Part shown: in pieces, positions 54,925-64,000 of the stretch
Layout of the letters: each line of letters starts with the position of its first letter
Numbering within the stretch: position 1 is the stretch's first letter
Source of the DNA: Notospermus geniculatus
Taxonomy: Eukaryota; Nemertea; Pilidiophora; Heteronemertea; Lineidae
Assembly: GCA_002633025.1 (NCBI GenBank)
Contig: NMRB01000472.1
Span: 246,004-310,003, forward strand
Length of the DNA: 64,000 nucleotides
Reading direction: 5' to 3'
Notes under the pieces: model-generated
What the model saw: only the letters and a program-made list of their open reading frames with translations
What the model was told of the DNA's origin: nothing
Database searches by the model: none
Made by a program: the position numbers and the translations under genes

Positions 54925-55006
54925 GACGTGGTCTGCTCAGCTGGTACACACACACATGCAGACTGTACAGGTACATGTACAGTTGGCGAGATCTGATTGG
55001 TCCGCG
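54925..55006. promoter_or_regulatory. ER-stress-element-like sites upstream of MANF
   Basis: ATTGGTCCGCG at 54996-55006 differs by one base from the ERSE-II consensus ATTGGNCCACG. CGACGTGG at 54924-54931 differs by one base from the UPRE TGACGTGG. They lie about 210 and 280 bases upstream of the MANF start codon. Mammalian MANF is induced through an ERSE-II site, so the placement is meaningful, but the function here is inferred. Confidence 0.4.
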
Positions 55007-55226
55007 TCATCCCGTTACCGGCATGTGGCTTCACGAGATTCAAGATGTCAGCGCCCATAGGAGCGGGTCGGTCTAAAATAGGGGTACCACCGGTTAGTGT
55101 AAAATGCGCGGCTGGAACTCGCACCTGAAACGGAGATACCACCAGTCAGATCGAACATTTCTCTCCAGATGGCGGGATTGAATACCAAGGAGAATACCGG
55201 ACATGTGTTTTTGGTGGTGGTGGTGG

Positions 55227-55435
55227 NNNNNNNNNNNNNNNNNNNNNNNNNNNNNNNNNNNNNNNNNNNNNNNNNNNNNNNNNNNNNNNNNNNNNNNNNN
55301 NNNNNNNNNNNNNNNNNNNNNNNNNNNNNNNNNNNNNNNNNNNNNNNNNNNNNNNNNNNNNNNNNNNNNNNNNNNNNNNNNNNNNNNNNNNNNNNNNNNN
55401 NNNNNNNNNNNNNNNNNNNNNNNNNNNNNNNNNNN
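55227..55435. other. Assembly gap (209 N)
   Basis: The N run is entered from a (GGT)n microsatellite at 55212-55226. It may hide part of the first exon or promoter of the downstream + strand gene. Confidence 0.98.
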
Positions 55436-55506
55436 TTCGCTTTGATTTTAATTAAAAACTTAATTCACAGAGGATTTCCGGTGGAATTTCTTGTATTTTG
55501 ATCAAG
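55436..55506 (+). other. Candidate 5'UTR exon of the 56.5 kb gene
   Basis: Sequence emerging from the gap ends at a strong donor (gatcaag|gtaagtg, boundary 55506). It would splice to the acceptor at 56533, 14 bases before the inferred ATG. It has in-frame stops, so it would be non-coding. Confidence 0.4.
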
Positions 55507-56547
55507 GTAAGTGATTGTCAAAGCAGGTAACTCTACTCCAAATGGTCAGCCATAAGTCAAAAAGTCTACTATATGGCCACTGTGTACAGTGGCCCGTTCT
55601 TTTTTATTGCTTTCACTCGCATGTCAAGAAAAAATTTCCATTCCATATCACTTTTTCTCCCCTATCCAATTCTTAAGCCTTATATCGTGTGGGAGATATG
55701 GACCTGCTGGAACCCGAGGCCAACATCATTTCTTGATCTGATGCTGACGTAACAAGAACTCCAGTGATGTATAGGCCTACGCAAACATGGACTTGATTAA
55801 AAAGGAGTCCTAAACTAACAGAAACTTCATTGTTTTTCTCTCGTCAGCTTGGTAATAATGATTTCTAGGGATAGGCCTACCATCCTTCCTGCTACACCCG
55901 TTACAAAGTCATCGCCCCATTCCCTGTCAATGGAAAGGAGCGTTGTCGATCACAGGTCGAGACAAGATATGCTTGAAATTGTGTTGTTTGGTGCACCCGA
56001 CCATACCCCCATACGGACGTCATGCTTGGCAGTGGTGACTCAATGTAAAACGTCCCCAACAAGCCAAGCGGAAAAATCGGGTATAGAAGTCTCCATAACC
56101 CAACCAAATTGCCAGCGCATTATCAAATTGTGTACAAAAGTATATGAGAACATTCAACGCTAATATGCGAAAATTATATGACCTCAGCAGGCTTAGCTTT
56201 TGTCGATAGCCAGGCCTAATCCGAACGCAGACGACAGCGGGTTCATGGGACATACGGGCAACTTGTGCGTATTTGAAGAAAAAGGGACAAAATCTACTGT
56301 TATTCGCAGAGAGAGCCCCCTTTCCCCAACATTCTGTCATGTCGTCTGCATTTTTTTCTTTCTTTTCTTCTCGGCGAGTTAATGTTTCCCAACTGCTGGG
56401 AAACAGATGTAAAATAAATAATCGCGTGATATTGACATGGTTTACTGGCGCCCAACACCGACATTGATCAGACGTGACGTCCTGTCCTTCTGTACGGAGA
56501 CATATCGTCTGAATACATTTTCTCCTTTTTCAGGTGTGTTGACCAAG

Positions 56548-59500
56548 ATGTCGACAACATCACTGCCAAAGATTAGTCCAAAAGAGACACCGGTCTCGTC
56601 CCCTCCACCGTCCAGCAAGAGTGTCCATGCGAACGTGTGTACGCCACCAAAGATCGCCGTACCAACGGCCATGATGAAACCGAGGACGCTCCAAAACATC
56701 AACATACCATCAGTGTATCAACCCTTCCCCCCTCAGCTGATCACTGCAGTGGAAAATGAGGACTTTGTGAAAATTCCGCATAAAGTGAACCCCCTCCGGC
56801 CGGCCCCGCCTGAGAGACGTACGGCTATGTTAGAGACAATCGACCCTCACTTTGAAAACCACAAGAGATCCGAACTCATGCAGAAGATGCACAGAAGTCG
56901 ATACCACACGGCTTATCAGAAATGGGCCTACGGATCTCCGGCTGAACGGGAAATATATAGGTAAGTGAATGTTTCGCTTCATCTGGACTGGCCTAGGACG
57001 AATCCTTGGGCACCTCCGGGGACAACCCGACTCGGGGTTACCTCTTTGACAATCTCCCAACACATTCATCCGCCTTTTGATCCGTCGGATCGATTGCGAC
57101 ATAATCGAAGCCAAAACAGCCAGTACTGCGCATTTTGTAATGTAATGTAGGAGGAAACTGGTTCATATGTCCCGCGACGAATCAACCAGAAGTCCCTACA
57201 CCGAGGAAGCGTCAGGCAGTTAGTGGCTTTCTGTTATTGACACAGCTATTTGCTTTCAATATTTGCAAAGTTATTCGGTAGAGACTTTTGAGTCACAGCC
57301 TTCAGAAGGCCGACAAGACGTCCTGTGTAAACGACCGCGGAGAATAGAAATCAGTTCATAATTCATGACTAGGCCTACAGCTTGGTATTAAAGCATACAT
57401 TAGGTTAAAACGAACGTCAAACCATGCAGAAATAAGTGGCGGATAGAAATTCACAAAATTTCGTCCTAAACGGGACGCCAATATATTCGCGGGTCAACTC
57501 GAAATGTCCATTAAAATATGGAGTGATTGATTGAAAAATAATTTCCTGCCACCCCTCAGGCGATGTACACATTTATACTAGAGTTAATAAATTGGTATAA
57601 ATACACCTAAACCTTGAATAAATAAATCCTTTCCCTCGTCTCCAGCATAATAATACACTGGTTAGCCTTATCTAATATTTATTATTGGTATTAGTTCTGA
57701 ACAGAAGGTGTATGCATTAACCATAGATTTGGAATTGATCTTGAGGCGATGTGATTGTAAAGGTTTGGTTAAAGACCGCACCTCAGTGGTCATAAAACCC
57801 AATGGAGTGACTTTGTTTACGCGGGTTGCCAGAATAATGGGTTAATTTTTAAAATCAACCATTTAATTCCCACTGTTGGCTACTAAAACATATTGGTGGT
57901 TTCGATCCTTGTACTACATATGAAATATTGAAATGAATGCGACAATGGGAAGTAATATTGGAATACAGCAAAATAGCTTGCATATTTCATACAATATGGA
58001 TATTATACTGGTCCCCATGGAATCATGTGGATTTATGGCAGAAACCAAGGACCAATACCTTCCAACAACCCGACGTGACAGTTCTCATGCTATCAGGAAG
58101 CATCAGTCAATGAGGCTGACGGCTGGCGTCAAGTCAGGCGTTCTCCATCTGCCTTCTGGGATCAATAACTAATGAATCCAGCAGAGTCCAACACCATTAA
58201 ATGTTAACAATATTGCCGAGTGAATATTGACTGAACTGTCTCACTTACACGTCAGATAAACAGCCTCCAACCAACAGGTTGTATGATGCACTAACATAAC
58301 AAGTGGTTTTTTGCTTTCCAACTAAAAACTTCGTTTCTCGATCACAACCGTTAGTCATTGGTCATGATTGTAATGGCCGCGCCTTTTGACAGCAAGGCCC
58401 TAATCCTGAGTGTTGGAGCAAATTCCTAAGTATGAATTCGCCGGTAACAAGCTTCAGACGTTAACAACAGCAGGTGCCCCATTTTCACAAAACCACAATG
58501 GCCCCCAAAGTAGCCATCTTAAAAATGGCCGCCAAAGCGGCCATCTTTGCTCCTTGGTTTATGTGCCAAAATACGTCATCAGTAATGCGTGCAGTTTTCC
58601 ATGTCATGAACATAATTTCATGTCAAAATGGACAGATTAAAACTCCTTAAATCACAAGTGTGTCCATTTATACAAGGTATTAGACTTGTGCATTGACAGA
58701 ATAACATGTGTTCACAATCAGAAGACCGACGGTGCACAATCAAGCCAAGTTTGCTTTTGAATCTTTTTGGGAGCAATATTGTTAGCTCATGTACACTCTC
58801 TTTCGTATGTATATAATCCATAGTGACCCCGAAGAAGTGTCCTGAATAAAGTTCTCAAAGGCTTTTGCAGGTCTTATACACGACTAAGCCCATTTGCTGT
58901 AAGTTTAATTGGTAGGCGATTTCTGATGAGCTCCCTCAGGCATGGCGACCAGTATAAGTAGATTTTATTGTATAGGGAGGGTAATCTTCACCTCATTAAT
59001 TAGTCATAATAGCCCGGGGTGGGGATTGTGAGGGGTTGGGTAGAGAGGACAGACGGGGACGTTGTATGCTAAGGCTGGGGAAAAGATCTCCGTATCACGA
59101 AGTATGACTTCGTCACGAGAATTAGAGAACGATATTCATAATTAAGAAGTTAGGAATAAAGTTTGACTGACACGTCTTGGGCCCAAAACCTGTCACCTGT
59201 GGCGAAACAGAATCTCGCGCTCGCCGTCACCCAACCAAATGATGAAGTTTCATTCTTCTCTTTCGCAGACGATTGATGCGCGAAGGTCTGAAAGAGCAGA
59301 TGACGGATCGGGACAACCTGACGCGGCAGACGTTCGATGCCAGGGTGAGGGAATCTGAGCTGGCCGTACAGAAAGATAGAGATGATCTCATAAAAGATGC
59401 CCAGGACTATAAAAGTCATCACAATCAAATGAAGACGTTTAGAGACGCGAATAAATCGGTAGGTTGGCTCGTTACGTTGCTGTAAGGTGTTTATGAGTGA

Positions 59501-62178
59501 CAACATAGGCAACGTTGGAAGAGATAGGCCGACAAGCTTCTAGAACTTCGATTGATGTCGTTCGAAGATTCAATTTACCCAAAGGTTCACAGCCAAACAC
59601 ACAATGCAGTGTCTTCACCATCATAGCAGAAGCACATCCCAAGCTTTTATTGTCCCCTGCAAGATATGACGACGTTCCCGCTGCACGTTGACTGGTCCTC
59701 TGACCAAGTACCACTCCGCTGTACAAGTTTAGCAGAGCGGTAGCCTACGTGGACAGGGAACCAGTCTATACCAATAGCCGAAAAAAAAACAATCTATTCT
59801 CGTCCCCAGGGTGTTGGCCACAGCTCATTCACGTACACTTTTAAGACGTTGTCGATGATTTGGTTATCTATTATGATGTCTTTCAGCNGGTAGGCGATGT
59901 CTGATGAGCTCCCTCAGGCATGGCGACCAGTATAAGTAGATTTTATTGTATAGGGAGGGTAATCGTCACCTCATTAATTAGTCATAATAGCCCGGGGTGA
60001 GGATTGTCAGGGGTTGGGTAGAGAGGACAGATGGGGACGTTGTGTGCAAAGGCTGGGGAAAAGATCTACGTATTTGATACTATCACGAAGTATGACTTCG
60101 TCACGAGAATTAGAGAACGATATTCATAATTAAGAAGTTAGGAATAAAGTTTGACTGACAAGTCTTGGGCCCAAAACCTGTCACCTGTGGTGAAACAGAA
60201 TCTCGCGCTCGCCGTCACCCAACCAAATGATGAAGTTGCATTCTTCTCTTTCGCAGACGATTGATGCGCGAAGGTCTGAAAGAGCAGATGACGGATCGGG
60301 ACAACCTGACGCGGCAGACGTTCGACGCCAGGGTGAGAGAATCTGAGCTGGCCGTACAGAAAGATAGAGATGATCTCGTAAAAGATGCCCAGGACTATAA
60401 AAGTCATCACAATCAAATGAAGACGTTTAGAGACGCGAATAAATCGGTAGGTTGACTCATTACGTTTCTGTAAGGTGTTTATGAGTGAAAAGGGAGGCAA
60501 CGTTGGAAGAGGTAGGCCGACAGGCTTCTAGAACTTCGATTGATGTCGTTCGAAGATTAACTTCACCGAAAGGTTTACAGCCAAATACACAATGCAGTGT
60601 CTTCACCATCATAGCAGAAGCACATCCCAAGCTTTTATTGTCCCCTGCAAGATATGACGACGTTCCCGCTGCACTTTCACTGGTCCTCTGACCAAGTACC
60701 ACTCCGCTGTACAAGTTTAGCAGAGCGGTAGCCTACGTGGACAGAAAACCAGTCTATACCAATAGCCGAAAAAACAATCTGATCGTCCCCAGGGTGTTGC
60801 CCACAGCTCATTCACGTACACTTTTAAGACGTTGTCGATGATTGTTTATCTATTATGATGTCTTTCAGCTGATGGAGAGGCGGTGGGCCCACACGGCCAA
60901 TAGCAGACGCCGAGAGATACGCTACGAGAGAGAAATAACTCAGTTTAATCCAATAAATTGGAGCTGCTCATTGACATAATCAAAATCCGGTCTGCATATT
61001 AGCTTTTCTATGCATGGCATGCGAGACCTATCAACTCTATCTAATTTTGCATGGAATCAAATGCATGACGTAGCTTTTCGACTATCGTGAGATCATGGCA
61101 CCTATGACGCGCCTTCTTCTCTCACTGGCCGTCTCATGCTCTCTTCTGTAGGCGCACGACTTCAAATATGGCCGCCAGTCGGCCATTTTGAAAACTTGGC
61201 TTTTCCTATCTTCAGTTTCCGGTGAAGTTTCTTTAGTAATGCATGGTTAGCACACAGGACGGTGAGAGTCGCCATGGTTTCATGACGATTTTACATTTCA
61301 GGACTCTAGAACAGATTTCCACTTTTCATTAGACCTGTGGCAAGCAAGCACACTTTAATATGGGCGGCAAAACATGCATGGATGGGGGATTGTGAAGTGT
61401 TAATTCTCTGTTCGTGTTGTGGTTGTTGCCCGTCGACCGTGTACTTCTGCACGTTACCACCACGCCATGAGGCCATGTTTTTTTGTTGAAAACTTTTCAA
61501 ATTATTGTCTCGGCAGGAAATATTATAGTGAATATTATAATGAATATTATAATGAACTTTCAGCAACCAAACTAGTTTCGCTATTATTACCATTTTCTTA
61601 CGTGTGTTTAACCCAAATTTCGTTTTTGAGTTTGAACAGATTCGTCTAACCCACATTTCTTTCAATGTGTCCCCCACCTAGTACGGGACCTAGTACAATC
61701 ATTTTTTCGGACAAAATCGATGAAAATTCAGAATGCTTTTTCTTATGAGTATGCATTTATGAACAGGAAGAGCCTCGCTGTCTGCCGACCAGGACAAAAT
61801 GCGCATCAATACCATTGCTGGGCAACTGATGGACTGGCAGACGACAATGGATGACTGTCAATATTCCGATTCTTTGTTGTCGTCAAGTCACATCCGAATC
61901 ATCTTGGCGACGACGAAGCATTTACGGATTGATTTCTGTTACGTCATATGAGTGGCTAGGCCAATGCGTGCCAATGAAATGTGTTTGTTCCTAGGCAACT
62001 TAGTGTCGCTATGGCAACCTTGACTATCAAAGGATTACTTTCATTACAATCTCCTCTTTCTTTCCAGTTAATGGAAGAACAGTGGAACTGGAACCGCCGA
62101 AACCGCTACCTGACCTGGCGACATGAGGAGGAACTGCTCAGGTACAACCCAATAAACTGGAGCTGTTCCATGAAGTAA
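56548..62178 (+). CDS. Unrecognised protein, 237 aa, with two alternative terminal exons
   Basis: The exon opening after tttttcag at 56534 holds ATG 56548 (MSTTSLPKISPKETPVSS) and ends at 56960. Middle exon: 59269-59458, with a near-identical copy at 60257-60446 that is probably an assembly duplicate. Terminal exons: 60869-60979 (ends NPINWSCSLT, stop) or 62068-62178 (ends NPINWSCSMK, stop). Each is 111 nt with its own acceptor and in the same phase. Using one middle exon gives 201 plus 36 residues. The N-terminal third is Pro/Ser-rich and probably disordered. The remainder is charged and helical (LMREGLKEQMTDRDN, ESELAVQKDRDD), rich in Arg, Trp and Tyr. This is reminiscent of small ciliary microtubule-associated proteins, but I cannot assign a family. 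It lies head-to-head with MANF. Confidence 0.7.
57130..58910 (+). other. Intron of the 56.5 kb gene
   Basis: AT-rich intron sequence. A short ORF around 57933-58172 has no homology and looks like chance. Nothing else recognised. Confidence 0.5.
58911..60869 (+). repeat. Direct duplication of about 980 bp joined by a single N
   Basis: Copy 1 is 58911-59887 and copy 2 is 59889-60869, with one N at 59888. Each copy carries the 190-nt middle exon plus flanking introns. They differ by scattered substitutions and short indels (for example one Ile/Val change in the exon). Copy 1 stops precisely at tctttcagc, the first base of the terminal exon that continues after copy 2. This fits two contig ends that overlap but were not merged. 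Confidence 0.85.
60980..62067 (+). other. Interval between the two alternative terminal exons
   Basis: Would be 3'UTR when the 60869 exon is used and intron when the 62068 exon is used. It includes a short AT-rich tandem (gaatattataat) at about 61527-61555. No AATAAA was spotted close behind the stop at 60979. Confidence 0.5.
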
Positions 62179-64000
62179 ACACACCCATTCGAAGGACTGG
62201 TCACCTACTTCCGCATAATGGGACAGCTCCGAAAATCAGAAGCTCTTCTAAGGAGTGCACGCACCAAACCAACGGACAAATCCACCCAATCACTGGTCAA
62301 CGAAATGAACATCGTTCAATCATGCCGTTCCATGTTGTGTGCGCGCCTATAAGGAGCTGTTCCATGAAGTAGACTGACCCATTCAAATTACAGCATGAGG
62401 GCAGAAGGGAGACTTTTTCGTTTTTAACAGGTGTTCTTGCACTCCCAAGGATTTGGCTCATAGTCACCCAGGGGCCTCCTAAACCTTGCAAACATTTTAT
62501 GCACCTGCACTAAAAAACCTCTTGACGTTCTTCATTTTTGTCCCAAGTATAAGGCACAAAAATACAAAAATATAGTTGTTCAAAACAAAATTTAGTTTTG
62601 ATGAAGACAGAAGCCGAGAGGGATAAGGCAGCCAGTGCCTGTACTTGGTGTTTGTACAAATGGCAATAGCATACTGCCCGGTTTCTAGCTTTACCAACAA
62701 AGTTGGAGAAACCTAGGAGGAATTTATACTTGACAAGTATAATTCCTCCAAGGAGAAACGCTACATAACAACTAGACTTCCGAGTGACCACATTGTCCAA
62801 GGTGACACAGGACAAAAGGAGGGTCGGACAGACAAACACAATGAAATTGACAAGTCAGACGTCATTCGGGCGGTTTGCTATTCAATTCTGTACCATTTCA
62901 CATGTATAACAAAGGTTGCTCTTATTCCTCCCTCCCACGTCTAGAAACAAAACTAACCTAAGCCCAGGCTACTCTGTGATACGTAGAAATTGTATGATGC
63001 TGGAAACTTATGCTTAGTTTAGAAAGATTTTTGTGTGAAGGCACCAACTTGCGATTTTCTAGGAAATAAAACATGTTTTCTTTCATTTGTTCCACAAAAT
63101 CGTGTCCTGACCCCAAATATCATAATATTCATTCATGACCTACTAAACCCAGGGGGTGGTGGTCAGAGGTGGTGTGTCAATGAATACAGTTCTGCATACC
63201 TTTTCGTTGAGGCCCAGGGATGTGAGATTTCTAAATAGTTCCATCATAAGCCTACCAATAGGAGTACAGCAGGCATCCCCCAACATGGGCCTACCTCCGA
63301 GTAGGCCTACCACACTCTATCAGCATTGAACAAGATAGAATTTCGTACATTTGCATTATGTTCGGGCCTTCAGCTACGTGAAGTAGAGGAATCATTGAGA
63401 ATGTTCCAATTCCCTGCTGTATTCCGGCCCACAATGCAGCAACCTTCCACTTTTACCGGTAATTGTTATTGTATGTCCCACACATTATAAAACTAACAAT
63501 AAATTGTAACCTATTTGTTGACGACTGAATTATTAATGTATATTTTGTAAATACTATGTAATTACTTTTATCTGTGTTATTTTTCATGCAATGAAATAAA
63601 TGTATGATCACAAAACATCTCTTTATCATCGATATCATCTGAATGGGACAGAACGGACTTCGGATCTGAGCAGGAAGACTGGAGGACTTTTGTGGATAGT
63701 CAGCCCATCAGCCCTGCCTCTCGCCACTGACTGACCAGAAACAGACCTCAGTTCCCTGTCTTTTATCATGCTTGTGCTGTAGGGATGGACAAGGCACCGA
63801 GTCAAAACACTGATCTCAATGTCCTACAGAGTTCTGGGGAACAAAGTCTGTGATTGATAACTTGGTTTGGTACACGACACACACACACACTGAGAAACTG
63901 ACAAAGTTCACCTGGGTTTGTAAGTTTTATTATCGTATTGTTTGTATAAAAAGATATAAACAGCTCCTGGGTTATCGCAATTGCATAATACCGGTACATG
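62179..64000 (+). other. Probable 3'UTR and downstream flank of the 56.5 kb gene
   Basis: After the stop at 62178, a stretch resembling the last coding bases and stop (ggagctgttccatgaagtag) recurs at 62351-62370. AATAAA at 63595-63600 sits in a typical AT-rich context and may end the transcript. Micro-foldback 5 lies at 62713-62751 and a (CA)n run at about 63878-63890. Confidence 0.45.
62713..62751. mobile_element. Micro-foldback element 5 (39 bp) with perfect 8-bp flanking repeat
   Basis: CTAGGAGGAATTTATACTTG and CAAGTATAATTCCTCCAA form the whole element. GGAGAAAC occurs directly on each side (62705-62712, 62752-62759). Confidence 0.75.

Noticed and set aside
55169-55226. Start of a protein MAGLNTKENTG... 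running into the gap
   Set aside because: The frame enters a GGT microsatellite and then 209 Ns. Sequence after the gap has stops, so it cannot be supported.
59269-60446. Genuine tandem duplication of an exon with alternative splicing
   Set aside because: A single N lies exactly at the junction, the copies are nearly identical including introns, and a transcript with both would lose frame. A contig-overlap artefact is simpler.
63606-63728. C-terminal coding exon (open frame reading SEWDRTDFGSEQEDWRTF and ending in TGA)
   Set aside because: The composition looks protein-like, but the frame has no ATG and no AG acceptor between the upstream stop and the open stretch, and it follows a poly(A) signal.

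Overview
This is a stretch of an animal (metazoan) nuclear genome, read as a draft scaffold. The genes have many short exons with GT-AG introns, a full laminin beta chain is present, introns and intergenic DNA are crowded with small repeats, and there are N gaps. Frequent TAGGCCTA-type and ACATGTAC-type words and about 3-4% divergence between apparent allelic copies fit a highly heterozygous marine invertebrate, perhaps a deuterostome. I cannot name the species.

Layout. (1) 1-8.5 kb, + strand: the last six coding exons of an SLC2A13-type (proton myo-inositol) sugar transporter, 920-6190, then a probable 2.3 kb 3'UTR containing a minisatellite. (2) 9.4-37 kb, + strand: a complete laminin beta gene. 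It has a signal-peptide exon at 10587, a 10.3 kb first coding intron and 28 further coding exons ending at 35633. The 29 coding exons sum to 5289 nt in frame (1762 aa). A poly(A) signal lies at 36960. (3) 39.9-46.2 kb, - strand: a two-exon gene for a predicted N-myristoylated protein of 321 aa with a disordered half and C-terminal leucine-rich repeats. (4) 52.8-54.7 kb, - strand: a MANF/CDNF-type ER-stress neurotrophic factor with a KDEL-like C-terminus. One short internal exon was not located. (5) 56.5-62.2 kb, + strand: an unrecognised small gene (237 aa) with two alternative terminal exons, arranged head-to-head with MANF. The rest is intergenic or intronic DNA. No prokaryotic, viral or CRISPR feature was seen.

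The genes do not form one pathway. Laminin beta and MANF are secretory proteins, the transporter is a plasma membrane protein, and the LRR protein is probably attached to a membrane by myristate. The most unusual feature is the density of palindromic (foldback) elements. They include a set of 33-51 bp micro-palindromes bounded by CWTGGAGG and CCTCCAW, several flanked by 7-8 bp direct repeats, and a 421 bp foldback present twice in opposite orientation with 3 bp target duplications. There is also a 217 bp structure with perfect 99 bp arms.

The assembly needs care. Isolated single Ns at 2904 and 59888 separate kilobase-scale near-identical direct repeats, which look like unmerged allelic contig ends. 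The single N at 40342 breaks a reading frame that becomes intact when the N is dropped. The apparent exon duplication at 59-60 kb is therefore probably not real.
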